Shown: positions 19,101 to 27,217, numbered from the stretch's first letter. The stretch: DNA of 64,000 bases from an uncultured Oscillospiraceae bacterium (GCA_934448295.1 CAKSEY010000008.1:62001-126000); one strand, 5' to 3'. Notes: generated from the letters alone by a model not told the origin. A program made the numbers and translations.

Positions 19101-20019
19101 ATTCCTTCTGGCTCGTGCTGTCTATATTATCGGTTTCACTTGTAGTAACAAGTCCCTTTATCATAAAGGTCTGGCTGCTTGTCAGCGCCGCATTGAACTT
19201 AGTCCCTCCCTCATACCGGAAAGACCTGACGTTATTAACATATTCCGTCCACTGTATCGTTTTCGAAAGGCGCAGAGAATTGAAGTACTCTCTATCATCA
19301 TCTGTAACGAACTTACTGCTGTCGCCTACAATTATGTATGCGTCGGTAGGGAGCTTCGCGAGAATATTATTCATGGCTGCGTCATAAGACGCCGCCTGAT
19401 TATCGAAAACGAGCTGATGATTTGAGTTCAGCGTGGTATTCTGATCAATGCTTGAGGTCGCATAATCCACATACCTGACGTCGGCGGCGGTAGGCTTGGC
19501 TGTTTTGGTGAAACGCTCATAGTTTCCTGAAAGCACAGTATAGTAGGTTTCGCCTTCAACCGTTATTTCTCCGCTATACTCTTTTTCTCCGTCTTTAGGG
19601 GGAACAAGCTCAGCCAGCTTTCCGTTATCATAGTACATTATCTTGGCGCTCGGCGTAAAATAACAGTTTAAGCTTTTAATTGTGAATGTGAGCTTTACAG
19701 AGTACTGGGTGTCGTACCGTGCAACAGTTTTCGGCTTCAGCGGGTTACTATAATCGCCATTAGCATACCACGTCACAGACTCAATACTTATATGACCGTC
19801 CGAAGTGTTAAAATCCACAGAGGTGGTGTCCCAGAGCGGCGTTCCCGCAACCGGTTCCGGCAAGGAGCTCGTAAGCAGCACCTGCGACTCTTTTACAATA
19901 CTGACCGCATAAGCGCTGCTGACCGCGCTTAGCATGCTGCCCAGAGCAGCCGGGTCATTCAACGTAAACATAAGCGCCAGCGCAGTGAACGCCGCCGCGA
20001 TCCTTTTTACTAGCTTCAT
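16153..20019 (-). CDS. Secreted dockerin protein with chitobiase-like and Ig-like repeats
   Basis: A 1288-residue exported protein. Residues 1-38 form a signal peptide ending near AYA. Four repeats resemble the chitobiase/beta-hexosaminidase C-terminal domain, with a YYT-type core (RIYYTISE, TIYYTIGT, VYYSMDPS, IYYTLNST), near 337-430, 643-735, 736-830 and 831-923. An Ig-like (Big_3-type) domain follows at about 928-1003, then a Lys/Asp linker (about 1007-1050) of repeated KDD units. Next comes a domain of about 170 residues starting KGWDQLLLKVKAA that, from memory, also occurs in other Ruminococcus exoproteins. The end is a type I dockerin with two calcium loops (DADNSTRVDAKD; DYNGDGFVNALD). 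I see no catalytic domain, so a structural or binding role on the cell surface or scaffoldin is likely. It is monocistronic. Confidence 0.85.
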   Translation of the reverse strand: MKLVKRIAAAFTALALMFTLNDPAALGSMLSAVSSAYAVSIVKESQVLLTSSLPEPVAGTPLWDTTSVDFNTSDGHISIESVTWYANGDYSNPLKPKTVARYDTQYSVKLTFTIKSLNCYFTPSAKIMYYDNGKLAELVPPKDGEKEYSGEITVEGETYYTVLSGNYERFTKTAKPTAADVRYVDYATSSIDQNTTLNSNHQLVFDNQAASYDAAMNNILAKLPTDAYIIVGDSSKFVTDDDREYFNSLRLSKTIQWTEYVNNVRSFRYEGGTKFNAALTSSQTFMIKGLVTTSETDNIDSTSQKEWYVYAKITVNAANEVDTPVASETSGGSFKKVTNIELISKNAQRIYYTISENDFTSFDPADLHGEENDTIKLYDAKKGGIVLAGSVGVTKTYYIKAIAFNDVLEKSAVTKLIYSVYLAPTDFTNIGEIRLTVKEPKNGGDVLDTNAELDMSCVPENSIAQISQVSWIGSFNNGRTEYNANYSMSVQITPNRMFAFFDTHAYVNGNVAKCTTNEDGTLTVTFVFPHKTEKLTDYKILDLKSISVPNGTSVSKIGDNLPVLVYIEAPTGTLLEAQCPVKWDLASATTPNGPYNPKIGDAQKVTFTGTVTLPDYIDSTVGGTSVTITVNVEEAGRVVAPWADPLDSTDGHTAFYEETKVTLTTLQSYATIYYTIGTDPNIADPTVTGGTAFSDSAPIILSGIPGETVDYYIKAIATAPGMKESSVSTFVYTVKIPKLTAEAPTANVASGTYQYALNIALNTVTVGADVYYSMDPSAKKESYTKYTGVITLNTDPNTSKTFRIFCYSKDTTGRMFDSDVVTYTYTINIPKNKALAPYPSKNAGEYEETVKLTLACDTPNTEIYYTLNSTAAVKSFTKYAANTVITLKKDKYDSTVYLLRTYAKSTDPNVDDSPLAEYKFTVGKDYGVKSIELEKRPLKYSYYLGELINVTGGQIKVTYEDGKTESILMDEDMIEEFDSWVLGQQSVVVNFHGATTTFNIVVRKKEDNSSDAKDDNKKDDNKKDDNQKDDTPKDDTTKDDSSKDNTAQPDNTVSPPTMKGSAVKGWDQLLLKVKAAKAESRLVIYLNGNTSVPADIINAAISKKATLEFVVDDVFSWVLDAGALKKSKTVPSLSVGIKSTDVYIPSVLVDMAGDSEAARLHTYGENKLGAVLYVKTGCKEKNRFVNMYIYNEETHLLDFVSTSKVTASTGVAQAVPTVAGDYVIMLDTKTMLPGDADNSTRVDAKDAAAILKMGTGVYVFDATCDYNGDGFVNALDAAAILRDIVGIM

Positions 20020-20056
20020 ACCAATACCTCCGGATATGCGAATTATACACAGTATT

Positions 20057-20085
20057 ATTATATAATATTTTCCTCGTCAAGTCAA
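20057..20085 (-). promoter_or_regulatory. Promoter of the dockerin gene
   Basis: Minus-strand TTGACT (20080-20085), 17-bp spacer, TATAAT (20057-20062), 38 nt before the ATG. The rest of the 20020-20193 gap is A+T-rich with nothing else evident. Confidence 0.8.
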
Positions 20086-20193
20086 TAGAAAAAATGGCTT
20101 TTTCTCAGAGCTTTGGAAATTCCGTACAAGCCCCTTCGTATTATATATCGGCAGAATCACAAAAAAATGAACACTTATCTGTTGTTTTTCACG

Positions 20194-20418
20194 TTATTTT
20201 TCTGAAACAGTGAAAATCGTGCCGTCCTCGGAAAATTCCGCCCGTAATCCCACCGCCGAAAAGTATTCGCAGATGAGATCCCGCAGCGCGCCGTTTTCCT
20301 CGTCAAGCGAGAAATACTGCCCGCCGCAGCCATCGTGGAAATGCACATGATCCGGGAAACGCTCCGCGCAGGCTGCCTTCAGCTTCAGCACTTCACTGTA
20401 TTCAAAAATGTGGTTCAT
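20194..20418 (-). CDS. Small RDAC-type family protein
   Basis: A 74-residue protein starting MNHIFEYSEVLKLK. Its core HFHDGCGGQYFSL resembles the RDACGGQSF signature of a small clostridial family known as RDAC proteins, with His-Asp-Gly-Cys in place of Arg-Asp-Ala-Cys. The C-terminal pattern (ICEYFSAVGLRAEFSEDG) also fits what I recall of it. The function is unknown. The ATG at 20418 has GGAGGA upstream and overlaps the LysR stop codon (ATGA), so the two are translationally coupled; the pair is probably functionally linked. Confidence 0.65.
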   Translation of the reverse strand: MNHIFEYSEVLKLKAACAERFPDHVHFHDGCGGQYFSLDEENGALRDLICEYFSAVGLRAEFSEDGTIFTVSEK

Positions 20419-21359
20419 CGCCTGTCCTCCTTCAGCTCGCCGCACCGGCTCAGATATCGGCGCACCTCGCTGATGTACACGTCCCCGATATCGCTGAGCA
20501 TACTGTGCTTTTTGACTATATAGCCTATCTCCATTATCGTGTTGCGGTTGTGCTCGTCCTCGCGGAACGGCACGGCGCGGAAGTCGCTGCCGTTCAGTTC
20601 CTCGCAGATTATTCCGGAGCAGAGCGTGTAGCCGTTCAGCCCCACCATCAGGTTTAGCTGGGTCGCGCGGTCGCTGCTGCGTATCATTCGCGGGTAGTCG
20701 TTGTCGGTGAGTATCTCCTCCGCAAGGAATCCCGAGGCGCCGTCCCCCTGCTCAAAAACCATGCACGGGTAGTCCGCAAGCTGCTCTATCCCGATGGAGC
20801 TTTCCCCGGCAAGCGGGTGGTGCTTCCAGAGGTAAACGTAGGCGCGGCAGTCTATCAGCGGCACGAATTCCAGCTCCTGCTCGCGCAGAAGCCGCTCGAT
20901 TATCTTGCGGTTGTAGTCGCACTGGTAGATTATGCCTATTTCGCTGCGGAAGCTCCCGACGTCGTTCAGCACGTCCATGGTGCGGGTCTCGCGTATGGCG
21001 AACTCGAAATTCAGCGTGCCGAACCGCTTTACCATCTCAACGAACGCTTTCACCGCAAAGGAGTAATGCTGGGTGGATACGCCGAATTTGCGCTTTACGC
21101 TCCCGGAGCCGCCGTATTTCTGCCGCAGGATATCGTACTGCTGGCAGACCTGGCGCACATACATCAGGAAGTCGGCGCCCTCGGCGGTCACGGTAACTCC
21201 GCGGCTTCCCCTGACGAATATCTGTATCCCGGATTCCCTTTCAAGCTCCCTGACGGCGCTGGTGAGGGACGGCTGTGAAACGAACAGCTTTTCAGCCGCC
21301 TTGTTCATCGAGCCTTCGTCGGCGATAGTCAGGACGTATTTCATCTGCTGTAATGTCAT
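20415..21359 (-). CDS. LysR family transcriptional regulator
   Basis: A 314-residue regulator with the N-terminal winged helix (MTLQQMKYVLTIADEGSMNK, then AAEKLFVSQPSLTSAVRELE) and a C-terminal two-lobed effector domain (about 90-300). The ATG at 21359 has GGAGAG upstream and begins where homology begins. The effector is unknown. Its only clear partner is the coupled RDAC-type gene; LysR regulators usually control divergent genes, but none is divergent here. Confidence 0.92.
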   Translation of the reverse strand: MTLQQMKYVLTIADEGSMNKAAEKLFVSQPSLTSAVRELERESGIQIFVRGSRGVTVTAEGADFLMYVRQVCQQYDILRQKYGGSGSVKRKFGVSTQHYSFAVKAFVEMVKRFGTLNFEFAIRETRTMDVLNDVGSFRSEIGIIYQCDYNRKIIERLLREQELEFVPLIDCRAYVYLWKHHPLAGESSIGIEQLADYPCMVFEQGDGASGFLAEEILTDNDYPRMIRSSDRATQLNLMVGLNGYTLCSGIICEELNGSDFRAVPFREDEHNRNTIMEIGYIVKKHSMLSDIGDVYISEVRRYLSRCGELKEDRR

Positions 21360-21409
21360 TTTTTCTCTCCGCAACAAGTAATATGCATTATGTAGTGGCG
21401 TTGTCTTTC

Positions 21410-21438
21410 ATTATAGCATTATATCCCCGCATTGTCAA
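21410..21438 (-). promoter_or_regulatory. Promoter of the LysR-RDAC operon
   Basis: Consensus minus-strand TTGACA (21433-21438), 17-bp spacer, TATAAT (21410-21415). Between it and the start codon lies the dyad TAATATGCATTA, a possible autoregulatory site. Confidence 0.85.
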
Positions 21439-21482
21439 GAGAATCTATATATAAGACTATTATTAATAGAAAATACTTATAA

Positions 21483-21506
21483 TAAAAATGCCGCCCGAAA
21501 GCGGCA
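21483..21506 (-). terminator. Terminator after bacteriohemerythrin
   Basis: Six-bp stem (21489-21494 with 21501-21506) around a short loop, followed on the minus strand by TTTTTATT, 12 nt after the stop. A T run on the plus side could make it work both ways. Confidence 0.75.
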
Positions 21507-21517
21507 CTTTTTAATTC

Positions 21518-21916
21518 TCACTTGTTCAGGAACGCGCCCAGCTTCTTGTCCTCGGTGCGGATATGCGTTACCAACAGCCCGATGTGTCCGTTCAGCTTTG
21601 CGAGGTCTGCAATGGAGATCCCCGAATCGGATATCCCGGCGGTTATCTCCCGCAGCGTCTGCTTGTACTTCTCGTGGAACGCCCTGTGGCTCTCGTAGCC
21701 GGGGTAGCCGCTCTGCTTCTGGAGCTTTTCCTCGTCTGCGAAATGGCGCTCCACATAGTCGTTCAGGAACTTCACCGTTTCGCCCATCTGCCCGCGCCCG
21801 TTGCCGGAGGAGCACGCCTCCATCAGCTTGTTTGCCGCCGCGAGAAGCTCGCGGTGCTCCCTGTCAATAAGCGCGTTGCCTGTTTCCAGATCCTTTGTGA
21901 ATTCAAATCTTGCCAT
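21518..21916 (-). CDS. Bacteriohemerythrin
   Basis: A 132-residue single-domain hemerythrin that binds oxygen through a non-haem di-iron centre. The ligand set is visible in order: His near 21 (IDREH), HFADEE (His and Glu near 58-62), HRAFH (two His near 77-81) and HIRTED (His and Asp near 117-122). In anaerobes these proteins serve in oxygen sensing, delivery or detoxification. The ATG at 21916 has GGAGG upstream. It appears to be a one-gene unit between terminators, so the promoter must lie within 21917-21952, or transcription reads through from the tRNA. Confidence 0.93.
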   Translation of the reverse strand: MARFEFTKDLETGNALIDREHRELLAAANKLMEACSSGNGRGQMGETVKFLNDYVERHFADEEKLQKQSGYPGYESHRAFHEKYKQTLREITAGISDSGISIADLAKLNGHIGLLVTHIRTEDKKLGAFLNK

Positions 21917-21952
21917 GACTGCCTCCATATTCCCGTATGTAAAACGTCAGAA

Positions 21953-21989
21953 AAAAACACATAACCCCCACAAAACTGTGAGGGTTATG
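21953..21989 (-). terminator. Terminator after tRNA-Ser(GGA)
   Basis: An eight-bp stem (21960-21967 with 21982-21989) extended by an inner CAC/GTG pairing, followed on the minus strand by a run of seven T, immediately after the tRNA. Confidence 0.8.
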
Positions 21990-21991
21990 AT

Positions 21992-22082
21992 TGGCGGACA
22001 GGGAGGGATTCGAACCCTCGAACGGGTTTAATCGTTACACGATTTCCAATCGTGCGCCTTAGACCAGCTCAGCCACCTGTCC
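21992..22082 (-). tRNA. tRNA-Ser (anticodon GGA)
   Basis: Minus-strand cloverleaf with acceptor stem GGACAGG/CCTGTCC, a D-arm containing GCTGGTC, anticodon loop TTGGAAA with anticodon GGA, a long class II variable arm and T-arm GGTTCGAATCC. CCA is encoded. It reads UCC and UCU codons. Confidence 0.97.
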
Positions 22083-22133
22083 ATCTCTAGATTATTGGAG
22101 CTTTGTTTTTGTCGTGCTCTCAACGACTTGTTT

Positions 22134-22162
22134 ATTATAGCACAACTCTATCGTTTTGTCAA
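22134..22162 (-). promoter_or_regulatory. Promoter of tRNA-Ser(GGA)
   Basis: Minus-strand TTGACA (22157-22162), 17-bp spacer, TATAAT (22134-22139). A small dyad (GTCGT-ACGAC) lies in the leader. Confidence 0.85.
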
Positions 22163-22205
22163 GCGTTTTTTCAAAAAAATTCGAAAAAACCCGAAAAAAT
22201 TTTCA

Positions 22206-22236
22206 AGCCCCGCGCTAATTTGCATAACGCGGGGCT
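22206..22236 (-). terminator. Terminator after glgB
   Basis: Nine-bp perfect stem (22206-22214 with 22228-22236) followed on the minus strand by AAAATTTTTT, eight nt after the stop codon. Confidence 0.85.
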
Positions 22237-22244
22237 CTGAGCCA

Positions 22245-24083
22245 TTACTTTTTCTTCTTTCTCGGGCGTTTTATAGCCGTCTGACCGGCGGGAGCCTTCG
22301 CCAGCTCGTAGTACGCGGCGGAGTATCTCGGCACGCTGAGCTTCACACAGCCGTCGGAGCCTGCGGTCATTGTCCCCGGATAATGCGGGGCGCAGCCGCC
22401 GTACTTGTCCTCGGTGGAATCAAGCAGCAGCTTTAACCTCATTCCCGCGCCGATATTGAGGGAATAATCCTCCTGGAGCCGGTCGGAGAAATTCATCACG
22501 CAGACGATCGTTTTCTCGCCGGGGCAGCAACGGAGCATGGTGTAGCAGCGCTTCAGCGGACTGCTGCAGTCCAGCCAGCGGAACCCCTCCGTGGTGTCGT
22601 CCCAGCGGGAGAGCGCCGGGTACTGCATATACATTCCGCACAGCTTCTTCATGAAGTGCATGAATCCATCGTGCATCGGATATTTCAGGATATCCCAGTC
22701 CTGCTCGCGCTTTTCGTCCCACTCGCGGAACTGCGCAAGCTCGCTGCCCATGAAGTTCAGCTTCTTGCCGGGGTGGGCGTACATATACATATAAAGCGCC
22801 CTCGCCTGCGGGAACTTGTCCTCGTAGCCGCCGTACATCTTCTGAATGATGGTTGCCTTGCCGTGTACGTTCTCATCGTGCGACAGCGGGAGGATATACT
22901 TCTCGCTGTAAAAATACATCATTGAGAACGTGAGCTTGTGATAATGGTCAACGCGCTCGTCCGGCGGGGTGCGGAAGTAGTTCAGCGTGTCGTTCATCCA
23001 GCCCATGTCCCACTTGTAATCGAAGCCAAGACCGCCCTCGTCCACCGGCTTTGTGACCAGCGGGTAATCCGTGGAATCCTCCGCGCAGAGTATCGCCGAG
23101 GGATTTATCCACTTAAGCCCGCGGTTGAGCGATTTCAGGAACCTGACGCCGCAGACGTTCTCGCCGCGGCTGGGGTCGCCCATGTAGTAGATAACGCGGC
23201 TTATAGCGTCCATGCGCAGCCCGTCAAAGTGGTATTCCGTCAGCCAGTAGTTAGCCGCCGATTTCAGGAAGCTGCACACATGACCCTTGGTGAAATCAAA
23301 ATTACAGCTCCCCCACTCGCTGTACGCGATGTCTTTGAACTCGGATTCGTAGGTCGGGGTGCCGTCAAACTGCGCCAGCGCGTAGCCGTCCACCGCAAAA
23401 TGCACCGGAACATAGTCCATCAGCACCGCGATACCGGAGGCGTGGCAGCAGTCCACCAGCTTTTTCAGCCCCTCCGCAGTGCCGTACCGCGAGGTCGGGG
23501 AAAAGAATCCGGTCGCCTGATAGCCCCAGCTTTCATCGCAGGGGTATTCGTTCAGCGGCATTAGCTCGATGCAGTTGTAGCCGTGCTCCCTGCAGTACTT
23601 CACAAGGCGCGGAGCTATCTCCTCGTACTTGTACCAGCCGTTTTCATCATCGGGGTCGGTGTGCCAGCTTCCAAGGTGGACCTCGTAGATGTTCAGCGCG
23701 TCGCCGTGCCAGGTGTGGCGGTTCTGCATCCAGTCAAGGTCGCGGAACTGGTAATCCATGTCCCGGATGATCGAAGCAAATTTCGGGCGCAGCTCCATCC
23801 CGAAGCCGACAGGGTCGCAGCGCTCCACCACATTCCCGCCGTGCAGCAGCTTGTATTTGTACATCTGACCGGGCTTTGCGCCGTCTATATACAGCTCCCA
23901 GAATTTTCCGCCGCCGGTTCGGTTCATGTACCAGTCGTTCCAGCCGTTGAAGTCCCCGATGACAGATATCCCCTCGGCGTTCGGCGCATATACGCGGAAC
24001 CACGTTCCCTTCCCGTCGTAATGCGCCCCGAGCCATTTGTAGGCGTCAAAGCAGTCGCCCGCCATGAAATCCCGAATGTTCAA
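22245..24083 (-). CDS. glgB: 1,4-alpha-glucan branching enzyme
   Basis: Introduces alpha-1,6 branches into glycogen. The 612-residue protein has the N-terminal carbohydrate-binding module 48 (RVYAPNAEGISVIGDFNGW) and the GH13 barrel, with nucleophile Asp in DGLRMDAIS, general acid Glu in CAEDST and the transition-state pair HD in LSHDENVHGK (DEVVHGK is more common). It ends in a lysine-rich tail (RPRKKKK). The start is most likely a TTG at 24083, seven bases after GGAGG; an ATG at 24104 lies upstream of that site and would be poorly served. No other glycogen gene is adjacent; pgcA is 28 kb away. Confidence 0.95.
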   Translation of the reverse strand: MNIRDFMAGDCFDAYKWLGAHYDGKGTWFRVYAPNAEGISVIGDFNGWNDWYMNRTGGGKFWELYIDGAKPGQMYKYKLLHGGNVVERCDPVGFGMELRPKFASIIRDMDYQFRDLDWMQNRHTWHGDALNIYEVHLGSWHTDPDDENGWYKYEEIAPRLVKYCREHGYNCIELMPLNEYPCDESWGYQATGFFSPTSRYGTAEGLKKLVDCCHASGIAVLMDYVPVHFAVDGYALAQFDGTPTYESEFKDIAYSEWGSCNFDFTKGHVCSFLKSAANYWLTEYHFDGLRMDAISRVIYYMGDPSRGENVCGVRFLKSLNRGLKWINPSAILCAEDSTDYPLVTKPVDEGGLGFDYKWDMGWMNDTLNYFRTPPDERVDHYHKLTFSMMYFYSEKYILPLSHDENVHGKATIIQKMYGGYEDKFPQARALYMYMYAHPGKKLNFMGSELAQFREWDEKREQDWDILKYPMHDGFMHFMKKLCGMYMQYPALSRWDDTTEGFRWLDCSSPLKRCYTMLRCCPGEKTIVCVMNFSDRLQEDYSLNIGAGMRLKLLLDSTEDKYGGCAPHYPGTMTAGSDGCVKLSVPRYSAAYYELAKAPAGQTAIKRPRKKKK

Positions 24084-24122
24084 GCTATTCCCTCCGTATG
24101 ACATAAAATTGTAAAATATAGG

Positions 24123-24151
24123 TTGACAACCTCTTGTTTTTTCGCTATAAT
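24123..24151 (+). promoter_or_regulatory. Promoter of the TetR gene at 24298
   Basis: Perfect consensus TTGACA (24123-24128), 17-bp spacer, TATAAT (24146-24151). It lies in the shared divergent region with glgB and implies a leader of about 140 nt. A minus-strand promoter for glgB must overlap it; I see only weak candidates (for example an ATTATA box). Confidence 0.85.
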
Positions 24152-24297
24152 ATATGTATATAAATATGTAGCAAATTCGCAAACTTATTTACCTAATTCT
24201 AATTATATTATATACGGCGGATTTGTTCAAGCGACAAAAATCAGCTTTAGTCTATTATCAGACGCAAAAGCGTATTTGTCTATCAACGGAGGACAGT

Positions 24298-24852
24298 ATG
24301 GATCTGCGAATTCAGAAAACCAAGGCTGCGATAAAATCCGCATTTCTGGAGCTTCGGAAGAAAAAGCCAGTCGAAAAGATAACCGTAACCGAGCTTTCGC
24401 GGCTTGCGGAGATCAACAAAGCCACATTCTACCTGCATTATTCGGATATTTACTCCCTGACGGATGAGATGGAGGACGAGGCGATAGACGACATTCTGTC
24501 CGGTATCCAGGGGCTGAACAAATTCTTTGACGACCCGAAGAAATACTCGCACGAGATATTTCACGCCTTTGTGCATAACCGCCGGACGCTCAACAGCCTT
24601 TTCAGCGGCTCCAGGCACACGAATTTTTCCACAAAAATCGAGGAAAGGATAAAGGCGCGGCTGTACGCGGAATTCCCGCGGCTCAGGACGAAGCGCAACG
24701 ACATCGTGCTGTCGTTCATGATACAGGGAGCTTTTCACACGGTTGCTTCAAGCGGCGCGGGGCGCGACATGGACGCTTCCGAGGAGCTGGAAGTGATCTC
24801 CAGGCTGACTGATAATATTATCTCAGAGCTGGATCCTCCGGCGGAAAATTAA
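24298..24852 (+). CDS. TetR/AcrR family transcriptional regulator
   Basis: A 184-residue repressor-type protein. The N-terminal helix-turn-helix is at about 8-55 (KTKAAIKSAFLEL, then ITVTELSRLAEINKATFYLH). The C-terminal ligand domain is not assignable to a ligand. The ATG at 24298 is chosen because GGAGG lies upstream and the HTH starts there. The next gene, a GH95 glycosidase in the same orientation, has its own consensus promoter beginning one base after this stop codon, so this regulator could control it and/or itself. That link is inferred. Confidence 0.9.
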   Translation: MDLRIQKTKAAIKSAFLELRKKKPVEKITVTELSRLAEINKATFYLHYSDIYSLTDEMEDEAIDDILSGIQGLNKFFDDPKKYSHEIFHAFVHNRRTLNSLFSGSRHTNFSTKIEERIKARLYAEFPRLRTKRNDIVLSFMIQGAFHTVASSGAGRDMDASEELEVISRLTDNIISELDPPAEN

Positions 24853-24881
24853 TTGACATTCCGCCATATTTGTGGTATAAT
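24853..24881 (+). promoter_or_regulatory. Promoter of the GH95 gene
   Basis: Perfect consensus TTGACA (24853-24858), 17-bp spacer, TATAAT (24876-24881), starting directly after the TetR stop codon. Confidence 0.88.
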
Positions 24882-24927
24882 TTGATTGTATCAGGCTTTA
24901 TCCTAATGATACATGAAAGGAACTAAA

Positions 24928-27210
24928 ATGAGCAAGACCAACCAGATATTTTTTGACGAACCCGGTGATTTCAGCCTGTGGGAGCAGACCTGTCTTCCGA
25001 TAGGCAACGGATATATGGGCGCCAGCATGTTCGGCGGAATAAAAACCGAGCGCGTGGTGCTCAACGAAAAGACCTTCTGGGCGGGAGGCCCCTGCGAAGC
25101 GCGCCCCGATTACTACGGCGGAAATCACCGCGACCGATATAAATATGTGAAGCAGGTGCAGGAGCTCCTGGCGGCGGGCGAGAACAAAAAAGCCGAGGAG
25201 CTGCTCCCCATGCTCACCGGAGACGGTGATTTCGGCAGCTACTTGCTGCTCTGCGACATGGTGCTTGATTTCGATATTCCGGATGGCGAGGTCACCGGCT
25301 ACCGCAGGACTCTCGACCTGGACAAGTCGCTGTATTCCTGCGAGTTTTCCTGCGGCGGGGTGAAATTCGGGAGAGAGGCCTTCGCAAGCTATCCCGCGAG
25401 AGTTATCGCGTTCAAATTCACCGCCTCCGTCAAGGGGGCGCTGGGCTTCACGCTTTCGCTGGACAAGACCCACAATGGAACCATCACCGCCGACGCCAGC
25501 ACGCTGGACTGCTCCGGCACCGCCGAGGACAACGGTATGCGCTATGACGCGAGATTCCGCGTGTTCACTGACGGAAGCGCGACCCCGGACGGCGAAAGGC
25601 TGCATATCTCCGGCGCTTCCGAGGCTGTTATCTACTTCTGCGCGGCTACCGACTACGACATGAAGTTCCCGAAATACCGCACGGAAACCGCTCCGTCCTC
25701 CGTCACAAAGCCGCTGCTCCACACCGCTGAAAGGCTCGGCTGGGACGCGCTCTACGAGGAGCACTACATCGACTATTCCGCGATGTTCAGCCGCGTTTCC
25801 CTCACCCTTGGCGAAATCGAAAGAGAGCTTCCGGCCGACGAGCTTCTGGAAGCCTACCGCGCAGGCGACCGCGCCGCGATGAACCGCCTTGAAACGCTCT
25901 ATTTCAGCTACGGAAGATACCTGCTGATATCCTCCTCGAGAGCCGGGTCGCTGCCCGCAAACCTCCAGGGCGTGTGGAACGAAAGCAACACGCCGCCATG
26001 GTGCTGCGACTACCATATAAATGTAAATCTCCAGATGAACTACTGGGGAGCCTACAACACGAACCTCGCGGAGACGGTGCCGCCGCTGACGGATTTCCTC
26101 AATTCCCTGAGAGAGCCCGGGCGTATCACCGCCAGGGAATACTACGGCATTGAAAGCACCCCCGACAAGCCCGAAAACGGCTGGACTGCCCACACGCAGT
26201 GCTCACCCTTCGGCTGGACGGCTCCCGGGTGGGAATTTTACTGGGGCTGGTCAACGGCGGCGGTGGCGTGGCTCATGCAGAATATCTGGGAGCACTACGA
26301 ATTCACCGGCAACAAGGACTATCTGCGCGACAGGATATACCCCATCATGCGGGAGAGCGTGCAGTTCTATGTGCAGTGGCTGATTTACGACAAGAAGCAG
26401 GACAGAATGGTGTCCTCGCCGACCTATTCGCCGGAGCACGGCCCCGCGACCATCGGCAATACATACGAGCAGAGCCTTATCGAGCAGCTTTTCATCGACT
26501 TCCTGAAAGCCTCCGCAGAGCTCAACACCGACCCGGAGCTTGCGGGAAAGGTGCGCGAGATACTGCCCATGCTGAAGCCCTACCACATCGGAAAGACCGG
26601 GCTTCTCAAGGAATGGTACGAGGAGGACGAGCCGGATTTCGACCGCAGCAAGGTCCAGAAGAATCACCGCCACATTTCCCACCTGATGGGGCTTTACCCC
26701 GGCAAGCAGATAAACCACTCAAAGCCGGAGCTCATGCAGGCGGCTATCGCCACGATGAACGACCGCGGCGACGAATCCACTGGCTGGGCAAGAGCCTACA
26801 AGATTAACCTCTGGGCGAGAACCGGCGACGGCAACCGCACCTACAAGCTGCTGCGCGGGCTTCTTGAAAGCTGCACGTTCCGGAATCTCTGGGATTTCCA
26901 CCCGCCGTTCCAGATAGACGGCAACTTCGGAGCCTCTGCGGGGATCGCGGAAATGCTGCTCCAGAGCCACGAGGGAGTTATCGCGCTCCTCCCCGCCCTG
27001 CCAGACGAGTGGAGCTCCGGAAAATTCACCGGACTGTGCGCCCGGGGCGGCTTCGTGATCGACGCCGCATGGGAAAACGGATACGTCACCAGGCTGCGCA
27101 TTATGCCGAAGCTCGGCGGAAAATGCACGCTGAGGATCCCGACAAAGAGCGGACTTCAGGAAGTGCAGCTTGGGACCGAAAAGGGCAAGGCGCTTGAATT
27201 CAATTACTGA
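24928..27210 (+). CDS. Glycoside hydrolase family 95 (alpha-L-fucosidase type)
   Basis: A 760-residue GH95 enzyme. The family removes alpha-1,2-L-fucose (some members alpha-L-galactose) by inversion. The N-terminal beta domain has LPIGNGYMGASMFGGI and EKTFWAGGP. The helical barrel carries NINLQMNYW-like HINVNLQMNYWGAYNTNLAE, the segment YSPEHGPATIGNTYEQ, RHISHLMGLYPG, and QIDGNFGASAGIAEMLLQS with the conserved Asp. There is no signal peptide, so it acts inside the cell on imported oligosaccharides. AAAGGA precedes the ATG at 24928. It stands without transporter genes; the TetR gene just upstream is the only local regulator. Confidence 0.92.
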   Translation: MSKTNQIFFDEPGDFSLWEQTCLPIGNGYMGASMFGGIKTERVVLNEKTFWAGGPCEARPDYYGGNHRDRYKYVKQVQELLAAGENKKAEELLPMLTGDGDFGSYLLLCDMVLDFDIPDGEVTGYRRTLDLDKSLYSCEFSCGGVKFGREAFASYPARVIAFKFTASVKGALGFTLSLDKTHNGTITADASTLDCSGTAEDNGMRYDARFRVFTDGSATPDGERLHISGASEAVIYFCAATDYDMKFPKYRTETAPSSVTKPLLHTAERLGWDALYEEHYIDYSAMFSRVSLTLGEIERELPADELLEAYRAGDRAAMNRLETLYFSYGRYLLISSSRAGSLPANLQGVWNESNTPPWCCDYHINVNLQMNYWGAYNTNLAETVPPLTDFLNSLREPGRITAREYYGIESTPDKPENGWTAHTQCSPFGWTAPGWEFYWGWSTAAVAWLMQNIWEHYEFTGNKDYLRDRIYPIMRESVQFYVQWLIYDKKQDRMVSSPTYSPEHGPATIGNTYEQSLIEQLFIDFLKASAELNTDPELAGKVREILPMLKPYHIGKTGLLKEWYEEDEPDFDRSKVQKNHRHISHLMGLYPGKQINHSKPELMQAAIATMNDRGDESTGWARAYKINLWARTGDGNRTYKLLRGLLESCTFRNLWDFHPPFQIDGNFGASAGIAEMLLQSHEGVIALLPALPDEWSSGKFTGLCARGGFVIDAAWENGYVTRLRIMPKLGGKCTLRIPTKSGLQEVQLGTEKGKALEFNY

Positions 27211-27217
27211 TTCCGAC

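Noticed and set aside
24898..26193. 431-codon open frame on the minus strand
   Set aside because: Antisense to the GH95 gene, whose frame carries all family motifs.
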